Shown: positions 50,128 through 59,677, counted from the stretch's first letter. The stretch: 64,000 bases of DNA from Chitinophaga caseinilytica (GCF_038396765.1 NZ_CP150096.1:5439001-5503000), one strand, 5' to 3'. Translations and numbers: made by a program. Notes: generated from the sequence alone by a model not told the origin.

Positions 50128-51078
50128 ATGAAAGCTATCGTTCAAACGGGTACCGGCGGACCGGAAGTGCTCTCCCTCCGCGACATGCCCCTACCGCAGC
50201 CCAAATCCGGCGAATTGCTCGTGAAAGTTTCCGCCATTGCCGTCAACCACGCCAACAAGCTCCTGCGCAACGGCGTCTTCCCCGCTCCCTCGCCGTTCCC
50301 GCATGTCATGCTTGGCGAAGTGGAAGGATACATTGTGGCGGTGGGCCCCGACGTAGAAACGTTCCGCCCCGGCCAGCGCGTAACGGGCGTTTCGATGGAG
50401 GGCTTCGCGGAATATGCCGTGGTACATGCATCCCAGGCATACCTGCTGCCGGAAGGGCTTGCTGTGGCGGAGGGGCTGTTGTCCGGCGGGTTCACTGCGC
50501 ACCATTTGCTGGACCAGGCGCCGGAGCCTATTCATTCCGTACTGATCACCGGTGCCGCGGGCGTTATCGGTTCATTCGCCGTACAGCTGGCGCAACTGCG
50601 GGGCGTTCCGGTTATCGGGGCGGTGGCCGGCGGAGCGGAAAAACTGGATTATCTGCGGGACATGGGCGCCACCGTGGCCGTATCCCACCAAACCGAAAAT
50701 TGGCTGCAAACGCTGCAAAGCGCCGCCCCGGAAGGCTATTCCCTCCTGCTCGAGGCCGGCGGCGGCCCCATTGCCACGCAGTTGCTGCCGTTACTGGCGC
50801 CTGGCGGCACGGCGGTTTTATACGGCAACATGTCTGCCCAACCGGTGGAAACCGACGGCAACCTGCTGGCATTCCGATCGCTGAAGATCTTTGGCGCATC
50901 GGTGTTCGCGGCCGCAGCGGCCGACAAGCAGCGCTGGCACGAAGAAATGGTGGAAGCAGTGATAAACGGCAAATTGTGCATCCCATCCACCGGGTATGAA
51001 TTCGAAGATTACGCCGCCGCTTTCGCCGCGCTGGAAAGCAGGCAGGTACCGGGAAGGATCGTTTTGCGGATGGAATAA
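50128..51078 (+). CDS. Zinc-free NADPH:quinone oxidoreductase-like (MDR family)
   Basis: 316 residues from ATG 50128 (MKAIVQTGTGGPEVLS); an upstream in-frame ATG at 50014 would extend it across the divergent HxlR start region and is not used. MDR fold: N-terminal GroES-like domain, then Rossmann domain with LITGAAGVIGSFAVQLAQLRG for NADPH. No structural-zinc Cys lobe. Probably reduces quinones or enones. A CATCTTTG box (50099-50106, one mismatch to TAnnTTTG) lies 21 nt upstream of the ATG. Controlled by the adjacent HxlR regulator by inference. Confidence 0.9.
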   Translation: MKAIVQTGTGGPEVLSLRDMPLPQPKSGELLVKVSAIAVNHANKLLRNGVFPAPSPFPHVMLGEVEGYIVAVGPDVETFRPGQRVTGVSMEGFAEYAVVHASQAYLLPEGLAVAEGLLSGGFTAHHLLDQAPEPIHSVLITGAAGVIGSFAVQLAQLRGVPVIGAVAGGAEKLDYLRDMGATVAVSHQTENWLQTLQSAAPEGYSLLLEAGGGPIATQLLPLLAPGGTAVLYGNMSAQPVETDGNLLAFRSLKIFGASVFAAAAADKQRWHEEMVEAVINGKLCIPSTGYEFEDYAAAFAALESRQVPGRIVLRME

Positions 51079-51230
51079 CTGGATCGTACAAAGTCTGTTA
51101 TGTGCCGTAATGCAGGATGGCAGCGGGGAGGATCCTTTTGCGGATGAGCATCGAAGAAGCGGCACGGATTACAATTGAAAACAGGGCTACCCGTAACGTT
51201 CGATCCGCTAAAATGCAGCAAGAATACGGG

Positions 51231-51899
51231 TTACACCAGGTCTTCTTCCCGGATAAGATTATGCTTCAGCGCATACATCACCACGCCCGCCGTATTGCGG
51301 ACGTTCATCTTTTCGAGGATGCGGGTGCGGTACCCTTCTACCGTGCGCTTGCTGAGGAAAATGCGGTCGCCGATCTGCTGGGCCGTTTGTTGCAGACAGA
51401 TAAGTTTGATGATCTCCTGCTCGCGGTCGGTGAAGGTGACCGCTTCCTTTTGCCGGTAGGGATTGAATTTGCTCCGGGCGATCATCCCGGCGAGTTTCGC
51501 GGAAGTACTTTTGCAATAGTAAGTATGGTCTTCATACACATGCTCGATGGCTTCGAGGATTTCCTGTTTGTCGGCGTTCTTCAACAGGTACCCTTTCGCG
51601 CCCGCCTCCAGCATTTCCACGATCAAACCTTCTTCATCGAACATCGACAGGGCGATCACCCTGATGCCGGGCAATTCCTGCACCAGCTGGCGCGTGGCGG
51701 CGATCCCGTCCATTTTCGGCATTTTGATATCCGTCATCACCACATCCGGCTTTTCGCGGTGCACCAGATCGAGCAGCTCGCGCCCGTCGGCCGCGCGGCC
51801 CACGAGGGTGATGTGCTCCTGGCGCGACAGCATCAGGGCCAGCCCGTCCAGGAAAATTTCATGATCGTCGGCAACGGCGAGGCGGATATCGTACTTCAT
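51231..51899 (-). CDS. NarL/LuxR-type response regulator
   Basis: 222 residues from ATG 51899. Receiver domain with phospho-acceptor Asp in DVVMTDIKMPKMDG, preceded by acidic DDHE; C-terminal LuxR HTH with FTDREQEIIKLICLQQTAQQIGDRIFLSKRTVEGYRTRILEKM. It forms a two-component pair with the histidine kinase encoded just upstream (60-nt gap). Target genes unknown. Confidence 0.93.
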   Translation of the reverse strand: MKYDIRLAVADDHEIFLDGLALMLSRQEHITLVGRAADGRELLDLVHREKPDVVMTDIKMPKMDGIAATRQLVQELPGIRVIALSMFDEEGLIVEMLEAGAKGYLLKNADKQEILEAIEHVYEDHTYYCKSTSAKLAGMIARSKFNPYRQKEAVTFTDREQEIIKLICLQQTAQQIGDRIFLSKRTVEGYRTRILEKMNVRNTAGVVMYALKHNLIREEDLV

Positions 51900-51958
51900 T
51901 GAAATTGAGGTTACACGCCGCAGGTTGATACGGCATGTCTCAAATATACCCAAATAAA

Positions 51959-52699
51959 TCAAGTACGGGGGATGCGGATGTAGTAGCGGGTACCTTCGCC
52001 CACGGCGGAACGGATGTGGATGGAGCCTTTCAGGATGTCGGTCCGCGTTTCGAGGCTCTTGAGGCCCAGGCCGCGCGAGTGTTCCCGCGCTTTTTCCACG
52101 CTGAAGCCTTGCCCGTTGTCTTGCACGAGCAGCAGCAATTCGTTTGCCTCCTGCCGGAAGCCGATATCGAGCCGGGAGGCGTTGGCGTGCTTCAGCGTAT
52201 TGTGGATGATTTCCTGGAGGATGCGGTACAGGTGGATATCTTGCTCGGGATGCGGATTTACATCATTCATCGTGTACACGCTTACTTCCAGCTGCTCTTC
52301 GCGCCCGAGGTGCCGCACGAAGTCGCGGACGGCTTCTATGAGCCCTTTGCGCTCCAGGGCGATGGGCAGCAGGTCGTACGAAATCTGCCGCATGCTGGAG
52401 ATGATCTCATCGATATGTTTGGCGGACTGCTGGATGACTTTCCGGTCTTCCGCATCGGGCACTTCCACGCTGCTGATCTTGAGTTTTACGGAGCTGAGGA
52501 GCGGCCCCAGGCTGTCGTGCAGATCGCCGGCAATGCGTTTCCTTTCGTTTTCCAGCAACCTCACTTCCGCCGTGATCCTTTCGCGCTGCATACGCACATA
52601 GCGGCGGTGATAGCGGATGATGGACGTGATGAAAAACGCGATGATCACCCCCAGCAATGAGGAAAGAAATACGGTAATGTAAAAAATCCTTTCTTCCAT
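51959..52699 (-). CDS. HisKA_3-type sensor histidine kinase
   Basis: 246 residues. One N-terminal membrane helix (ITVFLSSLLGVIIAFFITSII), DHp domain ERKRIAGDLHDSLGPLLSSVKLKI with phospho-accepting His, and an HATPase_c domain with QDNGQGFSVEKAREHSRGLGLKSL. No extracellular sensor domain, so it probably senses with the upstream membrane protein or within the membrane. Pair with the NarL-type regulator. Confidence 0.93.
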   Translation of the reverse strand: MEERIFYITVFLSSLLGVIIAFFITSIIRYHRRYVRMQRERITAEVRLLENERKRIAGDLHDSLGPLLSSVKLKISSVEVPDAEDRKVIQQSAKHIDEIISSMRQISYDLLPIALERKGLIEAVRDFVRHLGREEQLEVSVYTMNDVNPHPEQDIHLYRILQEIIHNTLKHANASRLDIGFRQEANELLLLVQDNGQGFSVEKAREHSRGLGLKSLETRTDILKGSIHIRSAVGEGTRYYIRIPRT

Positions 52700-52709
52700 A
52701 AGCGGCCGG

Positions 52710-53375
52710 TCAGGCTTTGAATCTGCGGGAAAAATAGTAATCGTCCCTGACGGGAATGAAGTACACGGCGATCGCGTAAATGAGGTTCACGAAGGCGTTG
52801 GTAAATGAAAAGATATTGAAAATCCGCCATTCCACGACCGCATTTTTCGGATCGATGAGCATCGTGCCTTCGGTGATGAGGCTGTAAATGCTGATGATCA
52901 TCAGCCCCAGGCAAATGAGGAACTGCGCGTTACGGAACAGGTGGCCGCTGAATGATGCGATGAGGGCGTTGATCTCGTTGATGCAGAGGAATACCACGAT
53001 GAGGCTGTTGAGGAATACCGTGGCGGAACAGAAATTGGTTTCCAGCCGTCCGTAAGCGATGTTTTCGATCACCCAGGCAATGAAACTGACCGCTGCCAGC
53101 ATGATGAGCAGGGCCTTCCGCCGGCGGAGGAATCCCCAGGCATGGAACTGCCACAGGATCACGCCGAATTCCAGCAAGGTGTAAATGTTGCTGATGGCGG
53201 TGTTTTCGCGGGTGAGGCGCAGGCTGATCTCGCTGGCCACCTCCGTGGTAAACGCCAGCAATAACAGCACCATGAAGGGAAAGTAGCTGGTACGGACCTT
53301 ATGGATCCGTACCAGCGCCACCACCAGCGGGATGGCAATCGTAAAGCTTAAGAGCGCCGAAGCGAGGTAGGTCAT
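52710..53375 (-). CDS. Multi-spanning membrane protein, possible sensor
   Basis: 221 residues, mostly hydrophobic, six or seven helices (LLSFTIAIPLVVALVRI, FPFMVLLLLAFTTEVA, LLIMLAAVSFIAWVI and others) with short loops. No known domain. It ends 10 nt before the histidine kinase start and is likely in the same operon, so it may serve as a membrane sensor or partner for the kinase; similar gene pairs are common in Chitinophagaceae. Confidence 0.75.
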   Translation of the reverse strand: MTYLASALLSFTIAIPLVVALVRIHKVRTSYFPFMVLLLLAFTTEVASEISLRLTRENTAISNIYTLLEFGVILWQFHAWGFLRRRKALLIMLAAVSFIAWVIENIAYGRLETNFCSATVFLNSLIVVFLCINEINALIASFSGHLFRNAQFLICLGLMIISIYSLITEGTMLIDPKNAVVEWRIFNIFSFTNAFVNLIYAIAVYFIPVRDDYYFSRRFKA

Positions 53376-53400
53376 GTATTACAGGATGAAATTTTCAGGC

Positions 53401-53937
53401 TCAGGGGTACAGGTCGCTTCCGGAGGGGCAAATCGAAGGGCAGCGGTGCCCTTTCTCGGCGGCCTCATCTTCTACCGGCGGCAGCGCGTAGGCAGCGGAA
53501 ATACCGGGGATCCAGGCGGTGGCGGGCTTTTCGTTAACGATGCGGCCCCGCATGTCGTTGCCTTTTTCGTCAACCGGTACCATCACGAAACAAACTTCCT
53601 TCTTTTCATTCAGCCCCAGGTAGATACGGATACCTTCGGCACCCTTGGCGTCGAGCAGGGCGGCGAAGATGTCGCGGTTGAACATTTCAGCAGCGGGCAG
53701 GTTGAAATTGCGGTCGAGATACCCGGAGTCCTGCAACTGGCGCTGGAGCTCCGCTTTGGCCCCGCGGTACGATTTAACATACTCGATGGCCGAGGTAAAA
53801 GGGATCACATGCTCCTTTGCGGCCTCGCGGTTGTAAGGGATTTCATCGACCGGGCCATGACGGAAGAACCATGCCCAGATCAGCAGGACCAGCAGGACCA
53901 GAACAAGGAACCATGGCAAAAAGGATGTTCTTTTCAT
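53401..53937 (-). CDS. Membrane-anchored protein of unknown function, 178 aa
   Basis: 178 residues with a single N-terminal helix (FLPWFLVLVLLVLLIWAWFF) and a soluble domain (AIEYVKSYRGAKAELQRQLQDSGY, then FNRDIFAALLDAKGAEGIRIYLGLNEKKEVCFVMVPVDEKGNDM) probably facing the periplasm. The C-terminal CPSICPSGSDLYP holds Cys residues. Not recognised. It is upstream of the membrane protein by 25 nt and may be part of the same transcript as the kinase system. Confidence 0.65.
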   Translation of the reverse strand: MKRTSFLPWFLVLVLLVLLIWAWFFRHGPVDEIPYNREAAKEHVIPFTSAIEYVKSYRGAKAELQRQLQDSGYLDRNFNLPAAEMFNRDIFAALLDAKGAEGIRIYLGLNEKKEVCFVMVPVDEKGNDMRGRIVNEKPATAWIPGISAAYALPPVEDEAAEKGHRCPSICPSGSDLYP

Positions 53938-54108
53938 AACAATTGTTGGTTTGATGTGATAGGATGCAAATTAATACAGGGGCGGAACGGCTGGCACCGT
54001 ACATCTTCCCGAAATAGTCGCGTATAAATACGGTAGGTAATTACCGGAATGAACATGGGGCGGGGTAAAAGTGTTTAACAAGATAGCTTTTTTCCATAAT
54101 ATTATACG

Positions 54109-54711
54109 ATGGACAAGTTAGACGCCTATATCGCCCAATCGGCCCCTTTCGCCCAACCCATTCTCCGGCATATCCGGGAAATGGTGCATGAGGCCTGTCC
54201 GCACGTGGAAGAAACCCTCAAATGGGGCATGCCCTATTTCATGACCCATGGAGATAACCTCTGCCACATGGCCGCCTTCCGGCAGCATTGCGCCCTGGGG
54301 TTCTGGAAAGCCGCCGTCATGCAGGATCCGAAAGGCATTCTCACGCTCATGGAGAAAGCCGCCATGGGGCATCTGGGGAAGATCGCGTCGCTCAAAGACC
54401 TCCCGGCCGACAAAACCCTCATCGCATACATCCGCGAAGCCGACCGCCTGAACCGCGAGGGCATCAAACTGCCCGCCAGGCCCGTTTCGGAGAAAACCGA
54501 ACTGGAAGTGCCCGCCGCACTGGCCGCCGCGCTGAAAAAGAACAAACCGGCCGAAAAGCAATTCCAGGCCTTCAGCTATTCCCACCGGAAAGAATACATC
54601 GAATGGATCAACGAAGCGAAAACCGACCCCACGCGCGATAAACGCATCGCACAGGCCGTGGAATGGATGGCCGAAGGGAAAGGCCGCAACTGGAAATACG
54701 CGAAAAAATAA
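54109..54711 (+). CDS. YdeI/OmdA-type protein with DUF1801-like domain
   Basis: 200 residues. N-terminal DUF1801-like domain (LRHIREMVHEACPHVEETLKWGMPYF, then GFWKAAVMQDPK) and C-terminal OmdA-type segment (PAALAAALKKNKPAEKQFQAFSYSHRKEYIEWINEAKTDPTRDKRIAQAVEWMAEGK). Soluble protein, often linked to stress tolerance or polymyxin resistance in gut bacteria, molecular role unknown. Isolated gene with a bidirectional terminator after it. Confidence 0.88.
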   Translation: MDKLDAYIAQSAPFAQPILRHIREMVHEACPHVEETLKWGMPYFMTHGDNLCHMAAFRQHCALGFWKAAVMQDPKGILTLMEKAAMGHLGKIASLKDLPADKTLIAYIREADRLNREGIKLPARPVSEKTELEVPAALAAALKKNKPAEKQFQAFSYSHRKEYIEWINEAKTDPTRDKRIAQAVEWMAEGKGRNWKYAKK

Positions 54712-54724
54712 GCCGCCGTAAAAT

Positions 54725-54765
54725 AAAAAAGCCGGGGACCCGCCGCAACAGGTCCCCGGCTTTTT
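54725..54765. terminator. Bidirectional terminator
   Basis: GCCGGGGACC / GGTCCCCGGC (54731-54740, 54751-54760) with a 10-nt loop, A-run before and T-run after. It separates the YdeI-like gene and folE, which converge here. Confidence 0.9.
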
Positions 54766-54777
54766 CATTATCCTACT

Positions 54778-55398
54778 TCAGACCGCCAGCAGCGCATGGA
54801 GCTCCCGGCTACGGGGCTCGGTCAGGAACTGGCCGTGGTAACTGCTTGTGACCGTGGCACAACCGGTATGGTTCACCCCGCGCGACGCCACGCACAAATG
54901 CTCCGCCTTGATGATCACCGCCACATCGGCTATGCCCATCACCTTTTTCAGGTATTCCGCGATCTGAATCGTCAGCCTTTCCTGCACCTGCGGCCGTTTC
55001 GCAAAGTAATGCGTGATCCTGTTCAGTTTCGACAGCCCGATCACTTTCCCCTGCGAAACATACGCCACATGCACCTTTCCGATGATGGGCACAAAATGGT
55101 GCTCGCAATAGGAATACAGCGGGATGTCCCTTTCCAGCACGATCTCGTTGTACCGGAAATTGTTTTCGAACAGAGTGACGGCCGGCTCGCTGGCAGGGTC
55201 GAGCCCTGAAAACGCTTCGTTCACAAACATTTTTGCAACCCGTGCGGGCGTGTCTTTCAGGCTGTCGTCTTCCAGATCGAGCCCCAGCGCCAGCATGATT
55301 TCGCGGAAATGGTGCCGTATCGTTTCGATCTTTTCCGCTTTGGTTAGTTCTTTCCTGCCGCGCGCCAGCACGGAAGCGATGGATTCCTCTGTCTGCAT
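54778..55398 (-). CDS. folE: GTP cyclohydrolase I
   Basis: 206 residues from ATG 55398. All active-site motifs: YSYCEHHFVPIIGKVHVAYV with zinc ligands Cys and His, then GLSKLNRITHYFAKRPQVQERLT and HLCVASRGVNHTGCATVTS. It converts GTP to dihydroneopterin triphosphate, the first step of folate (and queuosine) synthesis. A longer frame reaching 55677 adds an unlikely N-terminus and overlaps the DoxX gene. It starts 2 nt after that gene's stop. Confidence 0.95.
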   Translation of the reverse strand: MQTEESIASVLARGRKELTKAEKIETIRHHFREIMLALGLDLEDDSLKDTPARVAKMFVNEAFSGLDPASEPAVTLFENNFRYNEIVLERDIPLYSYCEHHFVPIIGKVHVAYVSQGKVIGLSKLNRITHYFAKRPQVQERLTIQIAEYLKKVMGIADVAVIIKAEHLCVASRGVNHTGCATVTSSYHGQFLTEPRSRELHALLAV

Positions 55399-55400
55399 GC

Positions 55401-55775
55401 TTATTGCGCGTTTGAAGGTTGCATTTTTGACAATTGCGCCAACGTCCAGGCGCCGATGGCCATCACGATATCGCGCACGGCCACATCGAAGTAATGCCCG
55501 CTCACCACGAGCTGCGCGGCGATGCAAAGCAGCCAGGCCATCACGACGTATGCGCCTGCGCGCGGTTTCGCCAGCACCAGGATGCCCGCGATGATCTCGA
55601 TGATCCCCACCGCTTTCATGAACATCGCGGGGTCGAAAGGGATCAGCCGCGCGTTGGTGCCGAGATAATCGGACCATTGCGCGAGGAGATTGGTAAATTT
55701 GTCGAGCCCCGCTACGATGGGTACAAGACCGTAAGTAAGGCGTAAAGTAGCCTGGAGTTGCCGGATCGTGGCCAT
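55401..55775 (-). CDS. DoxX-type membrane protein
   Basis: 124 residues, four helices with conserved FDPAMFMKAVGIIEIIAGILVLAKPRAGAYVVMAWLLCIAAQL. DoxX-like quinone-interacting or partner protein, substrate unknown. Its stop is 2 nt before folE, so the pair is co-transcribed although the functional link is not obvious. Confidence 0.85.
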   Translation of the reverse strand: MATIRQLQATLRLTYGLVPIVAGLDKFTNLLAQWSDYLGTNARLIPFDPAMFMKAVGIIEIIAGILVLAKPRAGAYVVMAWLLCIAAQLVVSGHYFDVAVRDIVMAIGAWTLAQLSKMQPSNAQ

Positions 55776-55898
55776 GTTGTTAAGATTTTGATATAACCGT
55801 TAGATCGGTGAGCCCGGGAAAGGTTACAGAAATTTAGGGAATTTTGTAACCTCATCCCCCAAAATCCATCCAATAGTCAAACAGTTCCATCTTTTGTC

Positions 55899-56546
55899 AT
55901 GACAGTTACCACTTCCATCCTACCCGCACCCATAGAAGACGCCCCGATCATTGAACGGATCTTAGCGGGGGAAAAGCGGCTTTTCGAACTGCTGGTCCGC
56001 AAATACAACCAGCGGCTGTACCGGATCGGCATGTCGGTGCTCGACGATGAAGCCGAAGCGCAGGACGCGATGCAGACGGCTTACATCAAGGCATACGAGC
56101 ACCTTTCCGGCTTCGAAAACCGGTCGCAATTCAGCACCTGGCTCACGCGCATCATGCTGAACCAATGCCTGGAACAAAAACGGAAAGCCGGTTACCGGCT
56201 CACGGGAATGGAACACCCCCTCAATCCAATACACATGAAAACGCCAGCGAACGAATTGGCTAACAAGGAATTGAACGCGATACTGGAAAGGGCCATCGCA
56301 CAGCTCCCGGAAAAGTACCGGCTGGTGTTTATGCTGCGCGAAATTGAAGACCTGTCTGTCCGGGAAACGGCCGAAACGCTGACCATCGGGGAAACGAACG
56401 TGAAAGTGCGGCTCAACCGGGCGAAAACGATGCTCCGCCGCAGCCTGGAGGGATATATGAAAGACCACGTGTACACCTTTCATTTGTCGAAATGCGATAC
56501 CGTGGTCTTTCATGTAATGCAACAACTGGGTATTGCGAATAGCTGA
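55899..56546 (+). CDS. ECF-type RNA polymerase sigma factor (second)
   Basis: 215 residues. Region 2 (LFELLVRKYNQRLYRIGMSVLDDEAEAQDAMQTAYIKAYEHLSGF) and region 4 (LPEKYRLVFMLREIEDLSVRETAETLTIGETNVKVRLNRAKTMLRRSLEGY) are complete. It differs clearly from the sigma factor at 43.5 kb. No anti-sigma gene follows, which is unusual for ECF factors; a C-terminal extension of about 30 residues could replace that control. It is convergent with the phospholipase C gene, ending 2 nt apart. Confidence 0.92.
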   Translation: MTVTTSILPAPIEDAPIIERILAGEKRLFELLVRKYNQRLYRIGMSVLDDEAEAQDAMQTAYIKAYEHLSGFENRSQFSTWLTRIMLNQCLEQKRKAGYRLTGMEHPLNPIHMKTPANELANKELNAILERAIAQLPEKYRLVFMLREIEDLSVRETAETLTIGETNVKVRLNRAKTMLRRSLEGYMKDHVYTFHLSKCDTVVFHVMQQLGIANS

Positions 56547-56548
56547 AT

Positions 56549-59014
56549 TTACATCAGTCCACCCATGATCGGGTCGCTGATGGTGGATTTACCGGTCTCG
56601 AGGTGCCCGGCGAAGCGGTATTCCGCCGCCGTACCGTTTACCGACACGGTTACATCGTACCAGCCCTGGGCTTTGAGCAAGGGCATTACCAATGTAGTGC
56701 GGCTGCCGGGTTTCACGGTGATCACTTTTTTATCTGCCTGTCCGTAGGCGTCTTTCATCTGCAGTTTCACGTCTTTCTTACCGGCATTGTGCCAGCTGAA
56801 AAACAGCTCGTTTCCTTTAGACGGTTGCTGTTCGAAAGTGAACCCATGCGGCAGTTTGCCCGCCTGCCCGCGGAATCCGCGCAGGAAACCGTTGGGGCCG
56901 TACACGGTAATATCGATATCGCCGCCGGGGAACAGGTCTCCTTTCCAGACGTCTTCCACTTTACCGCCCGGCGTTACGGCATAAGAGCGGTTGTACATAT
57001 CTTTTCCGTAAACATTGAACGCGCCGCCGGCCGATTTTTTACCGAACCTTTTGTTGCCGGCTTCGAGCGCGAGTTGAACGGAACCGTCGGCCGAAGGGAC
57101 CAGTTTCGCATATAGCTCGTACGGGATCGCGCAGGCGGGGCGTGTCCCTTTTTCCTGCAGCGGCAAATGTTTCTGCGGATCTTTCACCTCACCCTTCAAC
57201 ACTGTAAAATTAGCCGGCGCGGCTTTGAATTTCGCGTTGTGGATGGTTTCGACGAAAGCTTCCCGCTCGATGGATTTTGGTGCGGGGATTTTTTCGCCGT
57301 TGTAAGGACGGAACACGGAAGTGAGGTCCCCACACACCGCGCGCCGCCAGTTGGTAATGTTTTCGCAGGTCATAGGCTTTTTATGCCGGTGCTCCAGCCA
57401 CTTTTCGAGGAACTGGATGTTGGAGGTATGGTCGAACACCTGTGAATTCACGAATCCGCCTCTCGACCAGGGCGAAGCGATCACGAGCGGAACGCGGTAT
57501 CCCAGGCCGATGGAGCATTCGCGGATATCGTCGGGCCAGTTGCGCTGTGCGGCGCGGCTCACCCATTCGTGCGAGGTATCAATACCCGCCGAGGTTTTCC
57601 CGGTTTCCGGCCGCGAAGGATCGGGCGCCGTGAAGGGAGGAACGTGGTCGAAATAACCGTCGTTTTCGTCGTACGTCAGCACGAAAATGGTTTTCTTCCA
57701 GACTTCGGGATTGCTGGTGAGGATGTCCATCACTTCAGACAGGTACCAGGCGCCATACCAGGGCGCGCCGGGGTGGTCGGAGAAGTTTTCCGGCGCAACT
57801 ATCCACGATACGGCGGGCAGCTGGCCGCTCTTCACGTCTTGCCGGAACTGGTGGAGCACATCACCTTTGGGCAACTGCATTTTCCGTTCCGTTTCCCCGT
57901 CTTTGTACTGCAAATCGGACAGCTGGTGGTAATCCGGATCGCCGACGTTGGTGGTGAATGCTTTTTTATGCAGTTGCTGCTCCCTTTCCGGCAATGCGCT
58001 GAAAGGCGTGGCGGCTACTTTATCGAGGATGGTTTTTATTTTTTCCTGTTGGTTGCGGGCGCTTTTGATGCGTTTCTCGAGGTTCGCGCGGTCTTTGGAA
58101 TCGGCGGCCAGTGCTGCCAGCTGTTTTTCCATATCGGAAATTTTGCCGGGCAGTTCGTCCGCTACTTTTCGGATATAGCGCAGGTGCGGTTCATGGTAAT
58201 GCACATGGTATTGGCTGAACCATTCGATGGGATTGTCGGTGAAATTGGAGAGCCAGGCATCGCCTTCGCCTTCCAGGCCTACGCCTACGCTGATTTCGTT
58301 CTGGTATATTTTCCAGGGAATGCCGTTTTCTTCCAGCACTTCGGGGTAAGTTTTCCAGTGGGCTTCTTCGCCGTAGTCGACGTCGGAGTTCCAGACGTTG
58401 GCTTTGGCGTCTCCGCTCATTTTTTCGCGGATGGTGCCGGTCCAGAGGTAGAGGCGGTTGGGCGTGGTGCCGGTGAGGGAGGAGCAGAAATGCTGGTCGC
58501 ACACGGTGAAAGCGTCTGCCAGGGCGTAATAGAAGGGAATGTCTTCGCGGTTATAGTAGCCCATTGTCATGGGGACTTTCCCGTATTCCCTGTTGCCGGA
58601 GCGTTTTACGGGTACCCAGCGGTCGTATTTGCCGCCGTTGCGGGCGTCTACCTGGTCGCTCCAGCCGTGCGGCAGGGCGCTCATCCAGGTGGCTTTGGTG
58701 TCTTTAATGTCCATCCGGAACGGGGGCACGAGGTTTCCGTCTTTATCCGGCTGGAAGAGGACGTTGGTGCCGTTGGGGGTTTTCACGGCCCGGGGGTCGT
58801 TGAAACCGCGAACGCCTTTGAGGGTGCCGAAGCAGTGATCGAAGGAGCGGTTTTCCTGCATGAGGAAAACGACGTGCTCTGCGTCCAGGAAAGTGCTGCC
58901 GGGTGCGGGATCGATGGCCATTGCCCGCTGGATGGTTTCGGGAAGGATGTTGGCCAACCCGCCCGCTCCGCTGAGCAGTGCGGCCTTCCTGAGAAATTCT
59001 CTTCTTGAGTCCAT
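56549..59014 (-). CDS. Phosphocholine-specific phospholipase C, Tat-exported
   Basis: 821 residues from ATG 59014. Twin-arginine signal (MDSRREFLRKAALLSGAGG) and a phosphoesterase domain: HVVFLMQENRSFDHCFGTLKGVRGFNDPRA (metal and nucleophile region), then FVLTYDENDGYFDHVPPF and LGYRVPLVIASPWSRGG. Two C-terminal beta-sandwich domains follow from about residue 600. It resembles bacterial PC-PLC (PlcH/PlcN type) that hydrolyses phosphatidylcholine. It is a single gene, folded in the cytoplasm and exported by Tat; a longer frame to 59125 is not needed. Confidence 0.95.
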   Translation of the reverse strand: MDSRREFLRKAALLSGAGGLANILPETIQRAMAIDPAPGSTFLDAEHVVFLMQENRSFDHCFGTLKGVRGFNDPRAVKTPNGTNVLFQPDKDGNLVPPFRMDIKDTKATWMSALPHGWSDQVDARNGGKYDRWVPVKRSGNREYGKVPMTMGYYNREDIPFYYALADAFTVCDQHFCSSLTGTTPNRLYLWTGTIREKMSGDAKANVWNSDVDYGEEAHWKTYPEVLEENGIPWKIYQNEISVGVGLEGEGDAWLSNFTDNPIEWFSQYHVHYHEPHLRYIRKVADELPGKISDMEKQLAALAADSKDRANLEKRIKSARNQQEKIKTILDKVAATPFSALPEREQQLHKKAFTTNVGDPDYHQLSDLQYKDGETERKMQLPKGDVLHQFRQDVKSGQLPAVSWIVAPENFSDHPGAPWYGAWYLSEVMDILTSNPEVWKKTIFVLTYDENDGYFDHVPPFTAPDPSRPETGKTSAGIDTSHEWVSRAAQRNWPDDIRECSIGLGYRVPLVIASPWSRGGFVNSQVFDHTSNIQFLEKWLEHRHKKPMTCENITNWRRAVCGDLTSVFRPYNGEKIPAPKSIEREAFVETIHNAKFKAAPANFTVLKGEVKDPQKHLPLQEKGTRPACAIPYELYAKLVPSADGSVQLALEAGNKRFGKKSAGGAFNVYGKDMYNRSYAVTPGGKVEDVWKGDLFPGGDIDITVYGPNGFLRGFRGQAGKLPHGFTFEQQPSKGNELFFSWHNAGKKDVKLQMKDAYGQADKKVITVKPGSRTTLVMPLLKAQGWYDVTVSVNGTAAEYRFAGHLETGKSTISDPIMGGLM

Positions 59015-59197
59015 AAGGATTGTTCTAAGGTTTAATGCCGATGCGCCAAAATAGGAATATTTCCCGTCCGGCAAAGTCAAATTAATATGAATGGCGATGC
59101 ACAGGAAGGACACAGGAATTGCCATTTCCCCCCAAAAAACGTATTTCTTTCACCCCCTTTCGTGAAAAAGTGATCTAATCAGCACAGCATCGTACGC

Positions 59198-59677
59198 ATG
59201 GAAGCAAAACCCAATCCCATACAAATCGGCAGCGTCACCTTCGAGCACCACTTTGTTCGTTGGGGAAACTATTCGCTCGACAGTAACGGTATCCTGTATG
59301 TCAGCGTGCGCACGTTTCCGTTCGGCAAAATTTTCGGGGCGATCGGATATGCCACCACTTACATCCATTATGATATCGGGTTAACCTGGGTGCCGGGCGC
59401 TACCCCGATGGAAAATACCATCATCAGCCTCTGCGTATGCTGCAAAACGATGATATGCTTTTTTATAGGCAAATATGTGAAACGGTGGATCACCCATGTG
59501 GTGATCGTTACGGTTGCCGGAAACCGGATCAGGCTGCCGACCGAAACACGGAAAACCAGCATGGAGATCTATGACAGGGTCCGCAACATCATCGCAGACA
59601 ATAAAAAACGGGCCGGGGCCGATCGCCGGATATACATCAACAGCCAGCATATCGAATCCTGCAACATTTCTCATTAA
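59198..59677 (+). CDS. Unknown membrane-associated protein, 159 aa
   Basis: 159 residues. FEHHFVRWGNYSLDSNGILYVSVRTFP then a hydrophobic centre (ENTIISLCVCCKTMICFFIGKYV), and ITHVVIVTVAGNRIRLPTETRKTSMEIYDRV, resembling a small DUF6232-like protein, from memory. The hydrophobic middle may be one or two membrane helices. Directly downstream is a 57-aa gene on the same strand. Function unknown. Confidence 0.6.
   Translation: MEAKPNPIQIGSVTFEHHFVRWGNYSLDSNGILYVSVRTFPFGKIFGAIGYATTYIHYDIGLTWVPGATPMENTIISLCVCCKTMICFFIGKYVKRWITHVVIVTVAGNRIRLPTETRKTSMEIYDRVRNIIADNKKRAGADRRIYINSQHIESCNISH

Noticed and set aside
57569..59008. A 479-codon frame opposite the phospholipase C gene.
   Set aside because: Antisense shadow; the minus-strand gene has a clear Tat signal and catalytic motifs.
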